A DNA stretch of 64,000 bases from Hyperoplus lanceolatus (lineage: Eukaryota; Chordata; Actinopteri; Uranoscopiformes; Ammodytidae): positions 24,705,001-24,769,000 of the forward strand of contig CM049410.1 in NCBI GenBank assembly GCA_026929865.2. Direction: 5' to 3'. The position numbers were made by a program, and so were the translations under genes. This document shows, piece by piece, positions 1-12,049 of the stretch (positions are counted from its first letter, which is position 1; each line of letters opens with the position of its first letter). Below the pieces are notes generated by a model, which saw only the letters and a list, made by a program, of their open reading frames with translations, was not told where the DNA came from and ran no database searches.

Positions 1-1000
1 AATGACTTTTCACTGGTATATTTATCATCTCATGTATTGTTTAATTTCTCTCTTACTGTAACATGTGTTGGGTTTTCTCTCTTACATAGCATCTCTTTAT
101 ATACTTTTACAGCCTATCTATATATTTTATTTATCACTTTATATTTATACACACATATTTCCTACTCTTCCTGGAATTTCTTCAAATGTTCCCCATTAAA
201 TATTTTTTTTTAGGACTTTTTATTTTATCTGCACTGATTTTTGATATTGTTGTATGAATTAAAATGTACTTTATGGACAGTTCAGCAACGTTTTAGTGTA
301 CTCCTTCAAGTTGTTGGAGAAAGCTTGATACCCCAACTGGAAGATTGTGCAGGGATCCTATGAAGATCATAGACATCAAGTTAGACATCAAGACGCTCCA
401 AACAACAACAGCTACCCACATATTAAAAAAAAAAGCATGGGCATGTTTTTCATATACAGTATATGTCATGAATGTCATGTCTATTACAAATTCTCTGAAA
501 AATCCCATTTTGATGGCAGAGTTTGCGACAGTCCACATTTGTGTCTGTGTCAGCACCTGTGGTTTATTTATTTTTTGGGGATGAGAACCAACAGCTCTGA
601 TGATGTCCAGAATTTTTTTTCCTTATGTAACTTACAACGTCACAGAGAACGCTTGTGCAGGTTGGATGTCTCATTTGAAAAAAAAACATGGCCATCATGT
701 TTCTCTGTGGCCTTCGGGGGCCACATGTCACAGCTTCAGATGATCCGGGCAGAGACACGTTTGGACAGGTTGGTTTTTCTGCTGCGCTTAGTTCAGCATT
801 TATCCTCTCTGAGCCACTGAGAGGCTGCATGTTAAAGCATGTATGAGGAGGAAATGTAAGGTGCAGAGTGTACCAAGTAAAAAAAAAAGGATATGCAAAA
901 ACACACTCTAGCTAGTTTTGAGTTTATGCACAGTAACAGGGTCAAATAAATGCATTCTCTTTCAATGAAGTCTGTCTTTATGGAAAAGTATAGGGCCACA
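1..1000. other. gene-free flank, nothing recognised
   Basis: AT-rich sequence with many homopolymer runs. The open frames here are short, overlap on both strands and resemble no known family. I see no splice-flanked exon, RNA gene or clear repeat. Confidence 0.5.
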
Positions 1001-1004
1001 GGAC

Positions 1005-1566
1005 AGAAACATTTTTCAGAGTACATTGGAAATGTTGAGAATAAAGTAGAATCATAATTTTGTGAATAAAGACGAAAATTCAATGTTGAGAGAATACAGT
1101 TGACAATTCAAGACTGCGGTAAAGTGAGAAAGATGTTGACAGATTCGAACTTCTGGGATCAATAACTCATAAGACACCTTTTATTAAAACACAAATGATA
1201 CATCTTTGCTATTGCCCTAAGACAAACAATGGGCTACAACCTCATTTTAACTGAAACCAGACTTCCTCTAAGCTTCTCTAATAACATTGCTCTCAACAAA
1301 GGACAACACCAAAGAAAAAACTCTGATACATTGTCGAGCAAATTCAGTTGTAGCAACGATGCATCATTTCTAATAGAAATGACATTTTGCTTATGAGTTA
1401 TTGATCCTGGAGCTTCGAATCTGTCAATATATTTCCAACTCTACCCCAGTCTTGAACTGTTGAGTTTAATCTCGACATTGTGTTTCATCTTTATTCACAA
1501 AATTACACTTCCCCATTATTCTACAACATTCTGACTTTTCTCTCAAAGTGCATAAAAATGTTTTCT
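1005..1566. repeat. inverted-repeat (MITE-like) element
   Basis: About 1005-1173 and 1392-1566 are imperfect reverse complements; both arms contain a match to TTCAAGACTG and to GACAGATTCGAA. The roughly 220-bp centre has no coding potential. A related sequence recurs near 63.12-63.19 kb, so this is a dispersed family. Superfamily and exact ends were not determined. Confidence 0.6.
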
Positions 1567-1629
1567 CACTGTCATGGCCCCAATAATGTTCAACTGTCCC
1601 TCAACAACTTCATTATGACATAAGTGTAA

Positions 1630-2160
1630 ATTCTACTCTAAACTCTCGAGGAAGCAGAACCTCCCTGGCGACTACCATCACTTTCTCTCCCTGTAGAGAG
1701 ACCTTGAGCTCTGACTAAAGACCTCTCTGATTCCGCCTCTCTGCCAGGATTTGGGGCACCCTTCACTTTCATTAAACAATTATCCCTGACAAGCGAAGAG
1801 GCTGCAGGAAATCAGGTCCCAGGCCAGCCGCACCCACACTGGTCCCACATGGACGTCTTTATGCCAATCTGACATTAATTCAGCAAGCTGCAAATCCAGC
1901 CCTAATCGGGGCCTTGTTAGAGCGCCCCTCGAGCATTGGCTCAGGGAGGGCTTCCAGTAAATTGTCCTCTGGAGTAAAACACATGAGAGGAAGAGGAGGA
2001 GAGAGGGAGAGGGGGAGAGGGAGGTAGAGGTGGAGGGGGAGAAAACACAGGCTCTCTTTAAGGTGGTCGCTCTTTGAACGTTTCTATCCTCAGTAATTGA
2101 ACTTGATTAGAGGAAGTCTCTGGGTGAGGGTGCACCCATGGGCCCTTCTGGTCTGCAGGG
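1630..2160. promoter_or_regulatory. possible conserved enhancer-like block
   Basis: This block differs from its surroundings: balanced base composition, few homopolymers, no long frame and no repeat similarity that I recognise. It holds AT-rich homeodomain-type cores (near 1773-1783 and 1873-1880) within GC-richer DNA, followed by a purine-rich tract (1985-2045). Such islands are often conserved non-coding enhancers. This is inference from texture only. Confidence 0.25.
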
Positions 2161-2744
2161 TTTAAAACATCTCTACACTCAAAGAAGGGCATTTAGATTT
2201 CAAAGAGAGTGGTTAGCGGGAGTAGGGTTTGAATTTTTATTAGCACAACATCATACGTTCCAGGTTTTATAAGCCGGCAAAAGACAGGATTTGGCTTATA
2301 TTTTTTTAATATTATTTTGCTATTTTTATTACGAGTTTCTTAACTGTTTTAAAACAAAGACATAAACCTGGTTTATATGTGACTTTCGAGGCCATTGTAT
2401 TAGGGAACAAACAAATCTAAAACATTGATGAATTTCCTTCGCCAATTTATTACATGCATGCACTGATTTTGTGTAATAAATCTAAAAATTACAGTCACCT
2501 TTGAGCCATGAACTTCACCTGAAGTGCAACTGTATTGCACTATACAGAGCATACAGGTGTTCTGTTGTATAGCCTAAGCCTCGTTGATATGAACTGGGTG
2601 GACAAAGCAGAGTGGAATGAATACCATGTTACCAAGTATCCAAAATAATAAAAAGGCTTATTCATACAGATTATATCATCGACTGAACCAAACAGTTCCG
2701 TGTTGTACCGTGTTACTGTGTGTTCTGCTGCTGTCATGTGTGTG

Positions 2745-2800
2745 TGAGGACACTGCCATGTCAGCAGTGTTTCCACTCTGATCCCTGAGTGTCTGCACTG
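2745..2800 (+). repeat. flank module X, partial copy (unit 1)
   Basis: The segment reading CATGTCAGCAGTGTTTCCAC matches the start of the module found at about 10.13 kb and 19.41 kb, upstream of APOL copies 2 and 3. It marks the left edge of tandem unit 1. The match is short because the CA microsatellite follows. Confidence 0.5.
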
Positions 2801-2841
2801 AGCTGAGTGCAGCTGAGTGAGCGTTTTGACAAGGCCAAACG

Positions 2842-2857
2842 CACGCACACACACGCC

Positions 2858-2919
<62 letters not shown>

Positions 2920-2939
2920 CACACAGCACGCACGCACGC

Positions 2940-2998
<59 letters not shown>
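2842..2998. repeat. (CA)n microsatellite
   Basis: About 155 bp of nearly pure CA dinucleotides, interrupted by CG-containing units near 2912 and 2928-2946. Apparent open frames here translate as Val-Cys or His-Thr runs and are not genes. Confidence 0.95.
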
Positions 2999-3002
2999 CA
3001 CG

Positions 3003-3240
3003 CCTGTCCATGGTTATAGTTAATACCAAGGTAAGGTTATAGTTAATATGTAGTTATAAAAACTCAAATCATGGAGTGGCCTATAGACTAAACAGGGGAT
3101 GAGCATTATTCTCCTTTTTGACAGAAACTGAAGGCAGCATCAGGAAACGACCTTTGGAATGGTTAAGGTGTGTCGCAGCCTGGTATTTTATCGCTTTATT
3201 TTTGTTGGCACAGACAGACACTTCCAGTCTCTATGACTTT
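3003..3240 (+). repeat. duplicated upstream module (pairs with 14388-14680)
   Basis: Begins CCTGTCCATGGTTATAGTTA and runs through a GAAGGCAGCATCAGGAAA core. A close homologue lies at about 14.39-14.68 kb, just before the promoter of APOL copy 2, showing that the duplications include 5' flanks. Confidence 0.7.
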
Positions 3241-3577
3241 GGCTGGTGAAAGATGTGTGTTCACTGTGTGGGTATATTCTAACGTCTGCCTCTGATACAC
3301 ACTGTCACCGTCACCAGTCCACGGCATGCAGTTATTCCTTGTGCAAACAGAACATTTCCTGTACACCTTCACATTAAAAGCCTGTTTCTAGCCAAGCGCG
3401 AGTTGACCTTTATTTTGAAGCAGATAAGAACAGGAAGTTAGCGCTCCACATGACTGCAGCTTGCAGGGCACCAGAAAAAATCAGCGACTTATCAGTTTTA
3501 CTCTGTGAAATGAAAACAGAGGACAGATAGCTTGTCATTTGCAATACTTTTAACTGGGCTCACACTAAACTTAGCCT

Positions 3578-3772
3578 ACTGTCCTCATGTTACCATTCAC
3601 TTTCTTTTTTCGTTAACTTATTGTTATCTTTACACCTTTCTTCTCCGTTTCATTCTTTCTTTTTCTTTTTCCTCTTCCTGTTTCTCTTCTTTCACTGCAG
3701 GTACAGAATCTGAAAATAAAATAAACAACTTTTTATCATGAGAAAATATGTTTTGTTCTCTCAAGACCACCG
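3578..3772 (+). repeat. flank module Y, short copy
   Basis: Starts at a TACTGTCCTCATGTTACC motif and passes through a pyrimidine tract ending TTTCACTGCAG, then an A/T-rich segment. Longer copies lie at about 10.60-11.00 kb and 20.30-20.71 kb. Here it joins directly to the copy 1 promoter. Confidence 0.7.
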
Positions 3773-3903
3773 ATAAACTTTGCAAATGTGAACGTGTGCT
3801 GTAGACTGACTCTTATCACTTTGTTTGCCAACCGTGGACCTGTTATAAAGGTGTGCTAACGGTTAACACAGAGGGTGTGGTGTGGTTTAGTTGGGTGACG
3901 TCT

Positions 3904-3921
3904 GGAAATGAAAACGAAACC
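3904..3921 (+). promoter_or_regulatory. ISRE upstream of APOL copy 1
   Basis: GAAAACGAAAC at 3910-3920 is a perfect GAAANNGAAAC interferon-stimulated response element, the site bound by IRF/ISGF3 complexes. It lies about 110 bp before the predicted start codon. A TATAAAG lies at 3844-3850. The same element at the same relative place precedes copy 3. Interferon and inflammatory induction is established for human APOL genes. Confidence 0.75.
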
Positions 3922-4026
3922 TAACAGCCATGATAAGATTTGCAGTTTTGGTCATATGTCTCATCATAACGACGCAGAAACGACTAGGCGTCAATAAGGA
4001 ACTGAAGACAGAAAGCGAGGATAAAC

Positions 4027-7000
4027 ATGTCTACGGCAAGGTAAACAGTTTGAATTTTGATGTAGGCTACTAACTTTGGCACAGAAAATGCGAGAAGAGC
4101 CAATAACCTAGCAACAGCAAAGTGTGAAATAAGCTAAACAAAGTGTGTACAGGCTGCTTACAGCTCTTTGAATGCCTGAAACATTTAACACAATTGATCT
4201 TTTTTTGTCAAGATGTTTGACATTTTAATTCTCATAAAGCCTAAACTATTTGGTTGTTTTTAGTTTGTGCTTTTAGAATGTTGCATTTTAGAAAACGAAG
4301 GCAATAAAGATAAACACCTCTTTAGTTATGTAAGCAATTTTATTCATCATCAATGTAATATAATTTTTACATTTTACGTATTACACAGACAATTATTGTA
4401 CCCTCATATGTAGAATATTCTCTTTCGATGGTCCAGCAGCTGATACATATGTGGTGTAATGATAAATTATCTCGAAGCTTCACTATACATTGGAATAAAC
4501 AAACTAAGAGGCATGTCATAGCCTACATTTAGTACCCAGCACTGTCTGCCCCAGACAGCCTCTTGTAAACCAAATTCTATCCAGCCAACCTGTAGACTTC
4601 CTGTCTGACCAATGTACACTCACCGGCCACTTTATTAGGTACAGAGGTCCATTTTCTTGTTAACACATATAACTAATCGGCCAATCACATGGCAGAAACT
4701 CAATGCATTTAGGCATGTGACTTGGAACATAGCAATGTTGAGGGTGCCAGAAGGGCTGGTCTGAGTATTTCAGAAACTGCTGATCTACTGGGATTTTCAC
4801 TCTAAACCATCTCTAGGGTTTACCCAGAATGGTCCGAAAAAGAAAAAATATCCAGTGAGCGACCTTTGTGTGGACGTAAAATGCCTTGTGGATGTCAGAG
4901 GTCAGTGGAGGATGGGCATACTGGTTCGAGATGATAGAAAGGCAACAGTAACTCAAATAACCACTTGTTACAACCAGGGTATACAGAATACCATCTCTGA
5001 ATGCAAAACACGAACAAGCTTGAAGCAGATGGGCTACAACAACAGAAGACCCCACCGGGTGCCACTCCTGTCAGCTAAGAACAGGAAAATAGGCTACAAT
5101 TCTCACAGGATCACCAATATTGTACAATAGGAGATTGAAAAGTCATGCCTGGTCTGATGAGTCTCGATTTAAGTTGCGACATTCAGATAGCAGGTTCAGA
5201 ATTTGGCGTGAACAACATGAAAGAATGGATCCATCCTGCTGTGCACCATCAACCATGCCATGTTCAAAGTCACCTAAACCCCCTTTTTGCCCCATTCTGA
5301 TGCTCGGTTTGACTTCAGTACATTATCTTGACCACGTCTAAATGCCTAAATGCATTAAATTGCTGCCATGTGATTGGCTGATTAGCTATATATTTTTATA
5401 AGCCATTGAACAGGTGTACCTAATAAAGTGAGTGTATACAACCTGCCTCCTGTGATGGAGATGTACCATACATATGTGATGTTTCCTACAACCTGTATCA
5501 CTCCTGACTGCCTTGAGCAGCCGGAAGTGATCCTTCGGAGAAACTCTTGTTATGGAATAAATACTCTTTGCTTTAATACAGTATATACAAGTCTCATTTT
5601 CTCTTTTCAGTGATTTTGTTTCTGTGAAAACATGGTGAACACATGTGCACTGCCGACACCTGCTGGTCAAATTGTGTAAATGCAAAAAAAAAAAAAACAG
5701 AAGAATGATTATTAGACAAAGACCAGTGGGTCCAAACCTTTTTGGCCTGCAACTCTTTGCAGTCCTACTTGTCTGTCTTTTGCTGTTGTTTTCTGTGTCT
5801 TTTAGTGACATTTTGCAGGTGAAGCACAACTCTTAAAGCTATAGTCCGTAACTTTTTCATATGATTGATAACGGTTAGATTCAAGCCATTGCCAAATGAG
5901 TTGACACAAACTTGGAAAACCTATTAGCTTCTCAAAAGTATCTCTTTATTTCTCAGCATGTCAGTGTAAACTAACTGGTGTCACCCCCCAAAACTGACAT
6001 AGGAGCTCAAGAAGCAAAATGTTTCAGTGGTTGATTCTACCTGGATGTACAGCAGAAGGAATCAAATCAGACAGCGATCAATGAAGGCTTACCTCATGTA
6101 TATGCACCAACAGTGGCATTGTAATAACTCAGAAATTCTCATGGGTGTGACCGAGGTTACACACTATAACTTTAAGAAATGCCTCCTGTTAACTGAGCCA
6201 AACCAAGAAATGGTAACAATGACCTCAAACAGAGGCTCTGGCAGAATGCAGATTTATTTATCAGCAATGGCTGAATGGTTGTTGCTTTATTGTCATTGCA
6301 TAGGAATACAACAGAATTTGTTCACGTGATGCATTCCATCATAAGAACATAAAAACACAAGACACAGGACATTCAACAGGGATACAAATGCAATAAATAA
6401 ATAAATAAAACGGTATTTAAAGTGGCCGCTCTGTGGCGTAGTGAGTAGAACGCCTACCATAAGGTCTCCGTCCCTGTAGCAGCGGAACTGGGTTTGACTC
6501 CGGCCCGGGCCATTCACTGCATGGCATGTCAAAACACCTTAAAAAATATATCTTTTAAAGTGGTCGGAGGATTGCAGGACAAAACCTTTTATTGATATTT
6601 TTTTTGGTTTATTTAGTTTGCTGAGACTGGGGTTTCCTGTGTTGGTAGCTCTGTGGCGTCTGCCAGATGGGAACAGCTCAGTAGTTCCATGGTTCAGTGG
6701 ATTATACGTGAGATTTCAAAACAATATTCAAACTGCTCTTCTGTCATTCCAGGAAAGAACTTCAGGAGGCCTTGAGCATCTACACCGCAGACACCCTCAT
6801 CAACATTGACACAGTGCTTAGATTCTGTGAGAGGGTCTCTAAATGGATGCTTGGGAGGGAGTCAGAGTTAAACATGATGATGGATATTAAAGTCAGGACT
6901 GACAACATCGACCTTAACATTGGCCATGTTAAGCAGTCAGAAGACAGGTGGAAGGCCTTTCTTAGATTCATGAAGAGCAAGGCCACCCAAATGACTGCTG

Positions 7001-8931
7001 ACAGCAAGCGTGCAGAGCTGCAGGAGGAGCTAGCTGCTGTGCTGAAGGACACTCTGATGGGCCTGGAGAAACTCAACTACTTCCTGGATGCAGTGGAGAA
7101 GCTGGCGGTCACTTCACTTCATGTGTTTGATGGAGAGAACCAGATGTTACATCTGCCCAAAGAGATCTGCCTTGAACAGGTTCAGGTTGTTATCTCTACT
7201 GCACGGGAAATTCTCTCTCAGCTCCTCAAGTTTAAAAGAGATGCAAGTGTCTTCTTCTCTCCCAGACTTCAGAATGTGGAAGTGCTGGCTTATCAGCTGG
7301 ACCAATACATACAGACCACCCAGATAATCTGTGAGAAGTTTGAGAAAAGGTAAACTTCTTCATAATAATGTACATTTCCCAAATGTAATGTCTCTTTCTA
7401 GGAAGTAAGTGTAACTGTCTTTCACAGCTCTTTAACTGAGTTTCACTTCAAGTCCACCACAATTGAAGATCTGGTAGACCTCCATGGGGATTTGTCTGAA
7501 GACGACACACAAAGGATGCTTGATCACATTCATCTGCTCGATGAAATCAGGTAAGCATTACACATGCATATTTTTCTGGCCCCAAACTTGACCCATTTCC
7601 AGATTAAATTGATTGCTATTAAATTTGATGTACACAACTGTGCCCAGGGGATAAAACCTGATTTTGGCAAATCTCTGATTTTTCCTCTAGTGCCATCATC
7701 ATGTCATATGTTGTCTAGGACAACTAGGGTTGTCTAGGTTTGGCTGTTACTCTATATGGGGTAGCCAATGTAATAATGATCCATCAAAATATCTGTCAGA
7801 AAAATCACAATTTAGTATTTGTCCCTGAATCCTTCTGCCCTAATGCTAAACGTTGAGATGTTTCCTCTCATTGATTCAATCTTGACCTTTTTCCTCTTCA
7901 CCAGGATGAACCAAAACTTCCGGATGGTTTTCTTGTTCCAGGATCAAAGTTGTGGTTTCATCAACGAGTTCAGCGAGCGACAGCCGAGGATGGAGCAGTT
8001 TCTAAATGAACTGGAGGGGAATGCTGTTCAGCTAGACAGCATGAATAAGGGGGCAAAGATCTCCAGTGTGGTAGGCAGCTCAGTGGGGGCAGTTGGGGGT
8101 GTGCTTTCTATCATTGGTTTTGCATTACTTCCTGTAACACTTGGAGTGTCTGCAGGTCTGATCATAGGTGGTACAGTAATGGGCGTAACCAGCGGAGTCA
8201 ACAGTGCTGTTACCACAGCAACAGAGATTGGTGTAAACATGACATGTCAGAAGAAAGCCGGTGAAGTCTTCCAGAGATTCATGGAGGATGTTCAGATCCT
8301 CCAGGATTGTCTGGAAGATGTTATGAAAAGGGAAACAAACAAGATAGATGTGGCTCTAGGAGTAGGCAAGGTTTTTTGTAATGCTGGTGCTATTGGAAAG
8401 GGTATTGATTCACTTGTTGATGCGGTCTCTGCGGCTAAAATGGTAAAAAGTGAGGAATTGATTCTTAGTGCTGGCAAGGTGGCAGCCCAAGAAGGTAAAG
8501 CATTAAGTAATGTGCCCAGGGTTGCCTCAGAGATCCCAGAAATTGGTCAGGCAGCAGCCAAAGGATCCCTTGCCCTCTCCAAGTCAGCCAGAGCCGGTCT
8601 CATCGCATTGAATGCTCTTTTCCTTGGCATGGATATCTTCTTCATCTGTAAAGACAGCATCAGTCTTGCCAAAGGCAGCAAGACTGAAGTCTCCCAGTTC
8701 ATCAGAACCAGAGCTGCACTCTGGAGCTCAGAGATGGACGCATGGCAGAAGATCCACGACTCCCTGAAAGAAGGTCTGGTGGCATCAGGGAAACACCAAG
8801 CTGTCCTGGACACTCTGTTTTATCCAGAGGAGGAGATGAAGAGAGACAGTGAAACAGAAATGGAAATGGAAACGGCATTTGACAAAGTGGATGAAACACT
8901 GAAAGAAAACAATGATTGCGTAGCTCAGTAG
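4027..8931 (+). CDS. apol: apolipoprotein L-like protein, copy 1
   Basis: Predicted coding exons are 4027-4040, 6753-7349, 7428-7550 and 7905-8931, giving 586 residues with canonical GT-AG junctions and one open frame. The start codon in the 14-nt first exon (MSTAR) is chosen because copies 2 and 3 keep the same ATG, donor and phase. Residues 1-244 are helical and hydrophilic. Exon 4 holds the APOL region: a glycine-rich hydrophobic hairpin at about 298-355 ([19 protein letters not shown]) and a second apolar helix at about 475-495 followed by an amphipathic tail. The APOL family comprises membrane-inserting intracellular or secreted proteins; human APOL1 forms ion channels. No in-frame signal peptide is seen, so an intracellular protein is likelier. 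A Tc1-like element and a SINE sit in the 2.7-kb intron 1. Exact function and orthology to a given human APOL are unknown. Confidence 0.9.
4617..5434 (+). mobile_element. degraded Tc1-like DNA transposon
   Basis: Flanked by TA (4615-4616 and 5435-5436), with ends starting CACTCAC and sharing CACTTTATTAGGTAC, the well-known fish Tc1 terminus. Inside, 4855-5130 and 5120-5260 translate to pieces typical of Tc1 transposase (NRRPHRVPLLSAKNRK; AWSDESRFKLRHSD) in different frames. It is internally deleted and frameshifted, hence inactive. It sits in intron 1 of APOL copy 1 and is absent from the matching intron of copy 3. Confidence 0.9.
6240..6415. repeat. dispersed repeat shared by introns of copies 1 and 3
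   Basis: TTTATTGTCATTGCATAGG and flanking sequence match about 27.31-27.33 kb in intron 1 of copy 3. It resembles the 3' end of a fish LINE or SINE, but the family is not certain. A (AAAT)n tract lies at 6391-6410. Confidence 0.4.
6426..6553 (+). mobile_element. tRNA-derived SINE
   Basis: Flanked by a perfect 10-bp target duplication TTTAAAGTGG (6416-6425 and 6554-6563). It contains a tRNA-like A box (TGGCGTAGTGAGTAG) and B box (GGGTTTGACTCC). The matching intron of APOL copy 3 (near 27.34 kb) has a single TTTAAAGTG and no SINE, an empty site. The insertion therefore postdates the copy 1/copy 3 duplication. Confidence 0.85.
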
Positions 8932-9084
8932 AGCTCAGTGAGCAAAGATGATTGTCTTCCTTTGTGCAAACTCTGATGGTATGACCACATATAAGACCAA
9001 TTTAATGTGTTACTGTTAAATTGTGTTCTACAGTATATACTCTATTGTGTTATAAATACAAACACTATTTATCACTAGTATTGA

Positions 9085-9540
9085 ATTGTTTTATAGTCAT
9101 GTCATAGCAGGCTTGATAATCAAATGTAATGAAACGTTTTCGATTTATGTGGTAAGATTACATTAACCTGTCATGAATGATTCTGTTTGCCTCAAGTTAA
9201 GTAAAAAATGTTTTGGACATAATCGAAAAAGTTTACATTTGATTATTAGGCCTATGACATGTTTAAGAGAGGTCATGTTATTGGCTAATGTCAAGTTGAC
9301 ATAACCAAGAGATCGACAAGATATTTTGTCTTATTTTATGTCAGGTTGTCATAACAAAGACATCTCATACAATGTCAATGATGCATTTAATGTGACATAA
9401 TTGACCGAATGACACTTTATGACAACAGTCGTAACTATTTATAATGTTCATGACAGGTGTCATGTCACAGTTATGACAGTGTAATGAGAGTGTTATGTCA
9501 GTCTTATGCATACCCCTTGAAATAAAGTGTTACGGTTTAT
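9085..9540 (-). repeat. dispersed fish repeat in 3' flank of copy 1
   Basis: Rich in GTCATGTCA/TGACATAA words and ending AATAAAGTGTTACGG, which read on the - strand gives the familiar fish repeat start beginning GTAACACTTTATT. Non-coding; probably a non-autonomous DNA element. AATAAA motifs at about 9521 and 9822 could serve as poly(A) signals for copy 1. Confidence 0.5.
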
Positions 9541-10124
9541 TTCTTGAGAATCTTAAAATGTGTTCATAAGAAGAAATATACCTTAATTTATTCATAGTTT
9601 ATCATTTTGTCTTTTTCTCAGTGTGGTCATAATGATGTGTGGTGAGAGCTTCCTGATACTGTAAAGATTAAATTACAAAAAGTACTTATACTTTATTATT
9701 ATGTTATTTCTATCGATGCCTTGTTATGTACATTGGTTTGATTTAGTAACTTTTAACTCTGGAGCCAATTATTTTTTTGCATCTATGCTGCTTGGTTGAT
9801 TGTACATTTTATCAATGGATCAATAAAGGTCCTATTTTATCCAATAAAATGAATCATAATTCTCATTATATTTTGTATTATTAATCTGAATCTTTTGATA
9901 TAGCACACATTACGATGTGGACATAAGAAGAACACTTTGTCACAATAATCTGCTTGACTAAATTGTAAGCCTTAACTATGATTGATTTTATTTTACCAAA
10001 TATTTTGTCAACACTCATATGTTTTCTGCTATGAAACAGAATGTCACAGTATGTCATGTTGTGTGTCATGCTGTGTTATTGTTCTGTTAGCTGCATATGT
10101 GTTGCTGCTACAGGATCATGCATG

Positions 10125-11005
10125 TCTGAGGAAACTGCCATGTCAGCAGTTTCCACTTCTACTGTATACAATTTGGTATATTGACCACAATGGGGCGCTC
10201 AAACCAAAATTGAAGAAATTATTTTCCAGTGAGGAGTCTGCTGGGGCAGAGTCAAGCAGGCCTCACTGCAGATTTGATTAATAGACAAAGATGATTTGAT
10301 TCCATTTAACCCTCTCACATGATGTTTGAAGAATTCTTGAAATAAATTATGAAAATAAATTCAATAGTTGTTTGTTTTGTATTGTTTTCAACATGTAAGA
10401 TTCAAATTTGACACACATAACATATCATCCACCAATAAACGTTGATGCATCCATGTAGATTAGAATATCAAGCAGCAAGTGTCCCTTTAAGGGATGTTGG
10501 TCGCTTCACATTTTGTTCATGATAGCCACGTGGTTCATCAGTTGATCAGTTTGCTGTCTGCTTGTTAGAGGAAAGGGATGAGTAACAACCAAATCACACT
10601 GCCTACTTACTGTCCTCATGTTACCATTCACTTTCTTTTTTCTGTAACTTATTCCCCTTCTTGTTATCTTTACACCTACTTTTTTCCTCCATTTCATTCT
10701 TTCTGTTTTCCCATCCTCTTCCTGTTTCTCTTCTTTCACTGCAGGTACAGAATCTGAAAATAAAATAAATAACTTTTTATCATGAGAAAATACGTTTTGT
10801 TCTCTCAAGATCACAATATAATTATGGAAAACTTCATGAATATTGAATAATGAGAGGAAACAACATTTGGTTTTGTTATAATGAAAAAACAAGCTCTGTT
10901 CTCACTTTTCATAGTTTTCCATTTATTATTCTTTATTTTCTTACTTTATTCGTAATTTTGCTGTTTACAGTAGCCATCAACTTTCTTCCAGATACACAAT
11001 AAGGG
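10125..11005 (+). repeat. flank modules X and Y of unit 2
   Basis: X (about 10125-10500) contains GTATACAATTTGGTATATTG and GGGGCGCTCAAACC and matches 19.41-20.04 kb. Y (about 10590-11005) matches 20.29-20.71 kb. In unit 3 a long TG microsatellite separates the two; here they are adjacent. The junction of units 1 and 2 lies near 10.12 kb. No gene is seen. Confidence 0.75.
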
Positions 11006-11610
11006 TATGGGAAAGTCCGCTAGTTCACTTGCTTTGGTCCAGACCAAATAGAATTTAGATTTTTTTTGTTTGGTGTGGTCCACTTTCATATTGCCCCTTT
11101 TGCAAGTGAACCAGCATTACGAAGCAGAACCACACGTGATATGAGGTAATTCATTCATTGGACAGACATTCTGGGGTGGAGAGAAGCAGGAAGCATGAAG
11201 TGAACACTGCGAAATATGTAATTGATATAATATAGGGTTGAAAATAATAAATAAATAGGCATCTAGCCTATAAATAAAAAAGAAAAACACCAAATTATTG
11301 TTGTTTCATTTGGTTATAAGATGTAGGCCTATGTCAGTGCCACGTTATGTGGCACTGGCTTGTAACCTACCATGTGAAACGTAATTTTTACTGTACTTTT
11401 GCTGCTGGACGCGCGGCTCGCGAGAAGAATAGACACACAGCTGATTTAGCTGTACAGCTGAGCTGTGTGTCAGTTCGGCACAGCTCAGCTCCAAACTGAA
11501 ACGGGGATAGTATAAATGGTGGCCGGTGTTGTGCCGAATTCCCACTCCCCGCCGAATTCTCACTCCCCTCTAGGAGGCTTAGGGCACCAGGCTTCTCATG
11601 GTGCGCTTAA

Positions 11611-12049
11611 AGGCCTACTTCACCGGTTTGAATATGAAGGTGTATTGAATTCTTAGATCCTATGTAGTATAAATGTGCAAAAAAAATTTAAATCGGTTCA
11701 TCCTAGCCTGAGAAAAGGCAGAAAGAGTGTTTTTTTTAACCCTATATTTCTCTTTCTCGTGACATCACAGAAAGAGAAATATAGGGTTAAAAAAAACGTA
11801 CTTTGTAAATATTACTGTGATGTCACAGTAAAAGACATCACAGTAATATTTACAAAGTAAGTTTTTTTTTTAACCCTATATTTCTCTTTCTGTGATGTCA
11901 CGAGAAAGAGAAATATAGGGTTAAAAAAAACACTCTTTCTGCCTTTTCTCAGGCTAGGATGAACCGATTTCAATTTTTTTCGCACATTTATACTACCTAG
12001 GATCTCAGAATTCAATACAACTTCATATTCAAACCGGTGAAGTAGGCCT
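11611..12049. repeat. palindromic TTAA-flanked MITE with nested hairpins
   Basis: Flanked by TTAA (11607-11610 and 12050-12053); ends AGGCCTACTTCACCGGTTTG and its reverse complement. The whole 439 bp is close to one palindrome centred near 11.83 kb. Each arm is also an inverted repeat (AACCCTATATTTCTCTTTCT against its complement), and the centre repeats GTGATGTCACAG. TTAA suggests a piggyBac-type element. Open frames here are mirror images of each other and not genes. Confidence 0.8.

Noticed and set aside
2540-3029. Long open frames over the CA tract (Val-Cys and His-Thr runs)
   Set aside because: They are translations of a microsatellite, open in several frames on both strands.
3930-4040. 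Signal peptide for APOL copy 1
   Set aside because: The hydrophobic frame is out of phase with the APOL frame after splicing and is not kept in copies 2 and 3, so it was reported only as a uORF.
5640-5670. CTCF-like motif (ACACCTGCTGGTCA) in intron 1 of copy 1, also in copy 3 near 21.90 kb
   Set aside because: Only a partial match to the core, lacking the GGGCR half.
11675-12015. Two near-identical 60-67-codon frames on opposite strands
   Set aside because: They are the mirror arms of the palindromic MITE, not genes.
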